Assembly: GCF_004745865.1 (NCBI RefSeq)
Contig: NZ_SRKZ01000003.1
Location: 558,001-622,000, forward strand
DNA: 64,000 bases
Source of the DNA: Hymenobacter wooponensis
GTDB taxonomy: Bacteria > Bacteroidota > Bacteroidia > Cytophagales > Hymenobacteraceae
Direction: 5' to 3'
Shown here one piece after another: positions 62,437-64,000 of this stretch (position 1 is the first letter of the stretch; every line of letters starts with the position of its first letter). Below the pieces are notes generated by a model, which saw only the letters and a program-made list of their open reading frames with translations, was not told the DNA's origin and did no database searches. Made by a program: the position numbers and the translations under genes.

Positions 62437-64000
<1,564 letters not shown>

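Overview
The window reads as a chromosomal segment of a Bacteroidetes bacterium, most likely Hymenobacter or a close relative (Cytophagales). The evidence is Bacteroidetes-type promoters (TTG...TAnnTTTG) with few Shine-Dalgarno sites, the lineage-typical proteins DUF4290, DUF4846 and DUF3109, a calcineurin-phosphatase/BamA-like fusion, the yceD-rpmF-plsX-fabH-efp-accB-accC order, moderately high GC, and heavy use of the octamer CTAGGCCA/TGGCCTAG. No prophage, insertion sequence, CRISPR array, rRNA or tRNA was seen.

Positions 1-13.4 kb are a nitrogen-scavenging block. A uricase gene, cut by the left edge, diverges from allantoinase, allantoate amidohydrolase, ureidoglycine aminohydrolase, OHCU decarboxylase and HIU hydrolase. 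Together they cover urate to ureidoglycolate. A citrate-lyase/malate-synthase-like protein of unproven function follows, then both subunits of glutamate synthase, which could assimilate the released ammonia. BIME-like paired palindromes sit in five consecutive gaps here.

Positions 13.4-24.5 kb are housekeeping: a 2-hydroxyacid dehydrogenase, rsmA, a leucyl aminopeptidase, pdxA, an orphan XRE regulator with its own operators, then the lipid/translation string yceD, rpmF, plsX, fabH, efp, accB, accC. Positions 24.7-32.9 kb are more accessory: an alpha-amylase lipoprotein, a DUF3109 protein, a glycosyltransferase, a sulfur-type operon and a chromate transporter. The sulfur-type operon (ATP-grasp ligase plus flavin monooxygenase) is led by a SAM-I riboswitch followed at once by an unannotated 40-codon reading frame ending Cys-Cys-Cys-Trp-stop. 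This tandem leader is the most interesting element in the window.

Positions 33-40.4 kb hold a UvrD/PcrA helicase, DUF4290 plus murA (with Asp in place of the fosfomycin-target Cys), a DUF4349 lipoprotein, a holin-like membrane protein and an arginase-family enzyme. Positions 40.5-49.4 kb are a leftward chemotaxis-like operon: mcp, cheW, cheY, cheB, cheA, cheC. Its receptor is soluble, 1452 residues long, and carries nine 92-residue HAMP-pair repeats resembling those of fungal group III (Nik1-type) kinases. Its CheB has a receiver without phosphorylation residues, and no cheR is present. Positions 49.7-64 kb carry topA, a DUF4846 protein, a sirtuin, a membrane hydrolase, the phosphatase/barrel fusion, convergent ppx and ppk, a RidA protein and gyrB, which runs off the right edge.
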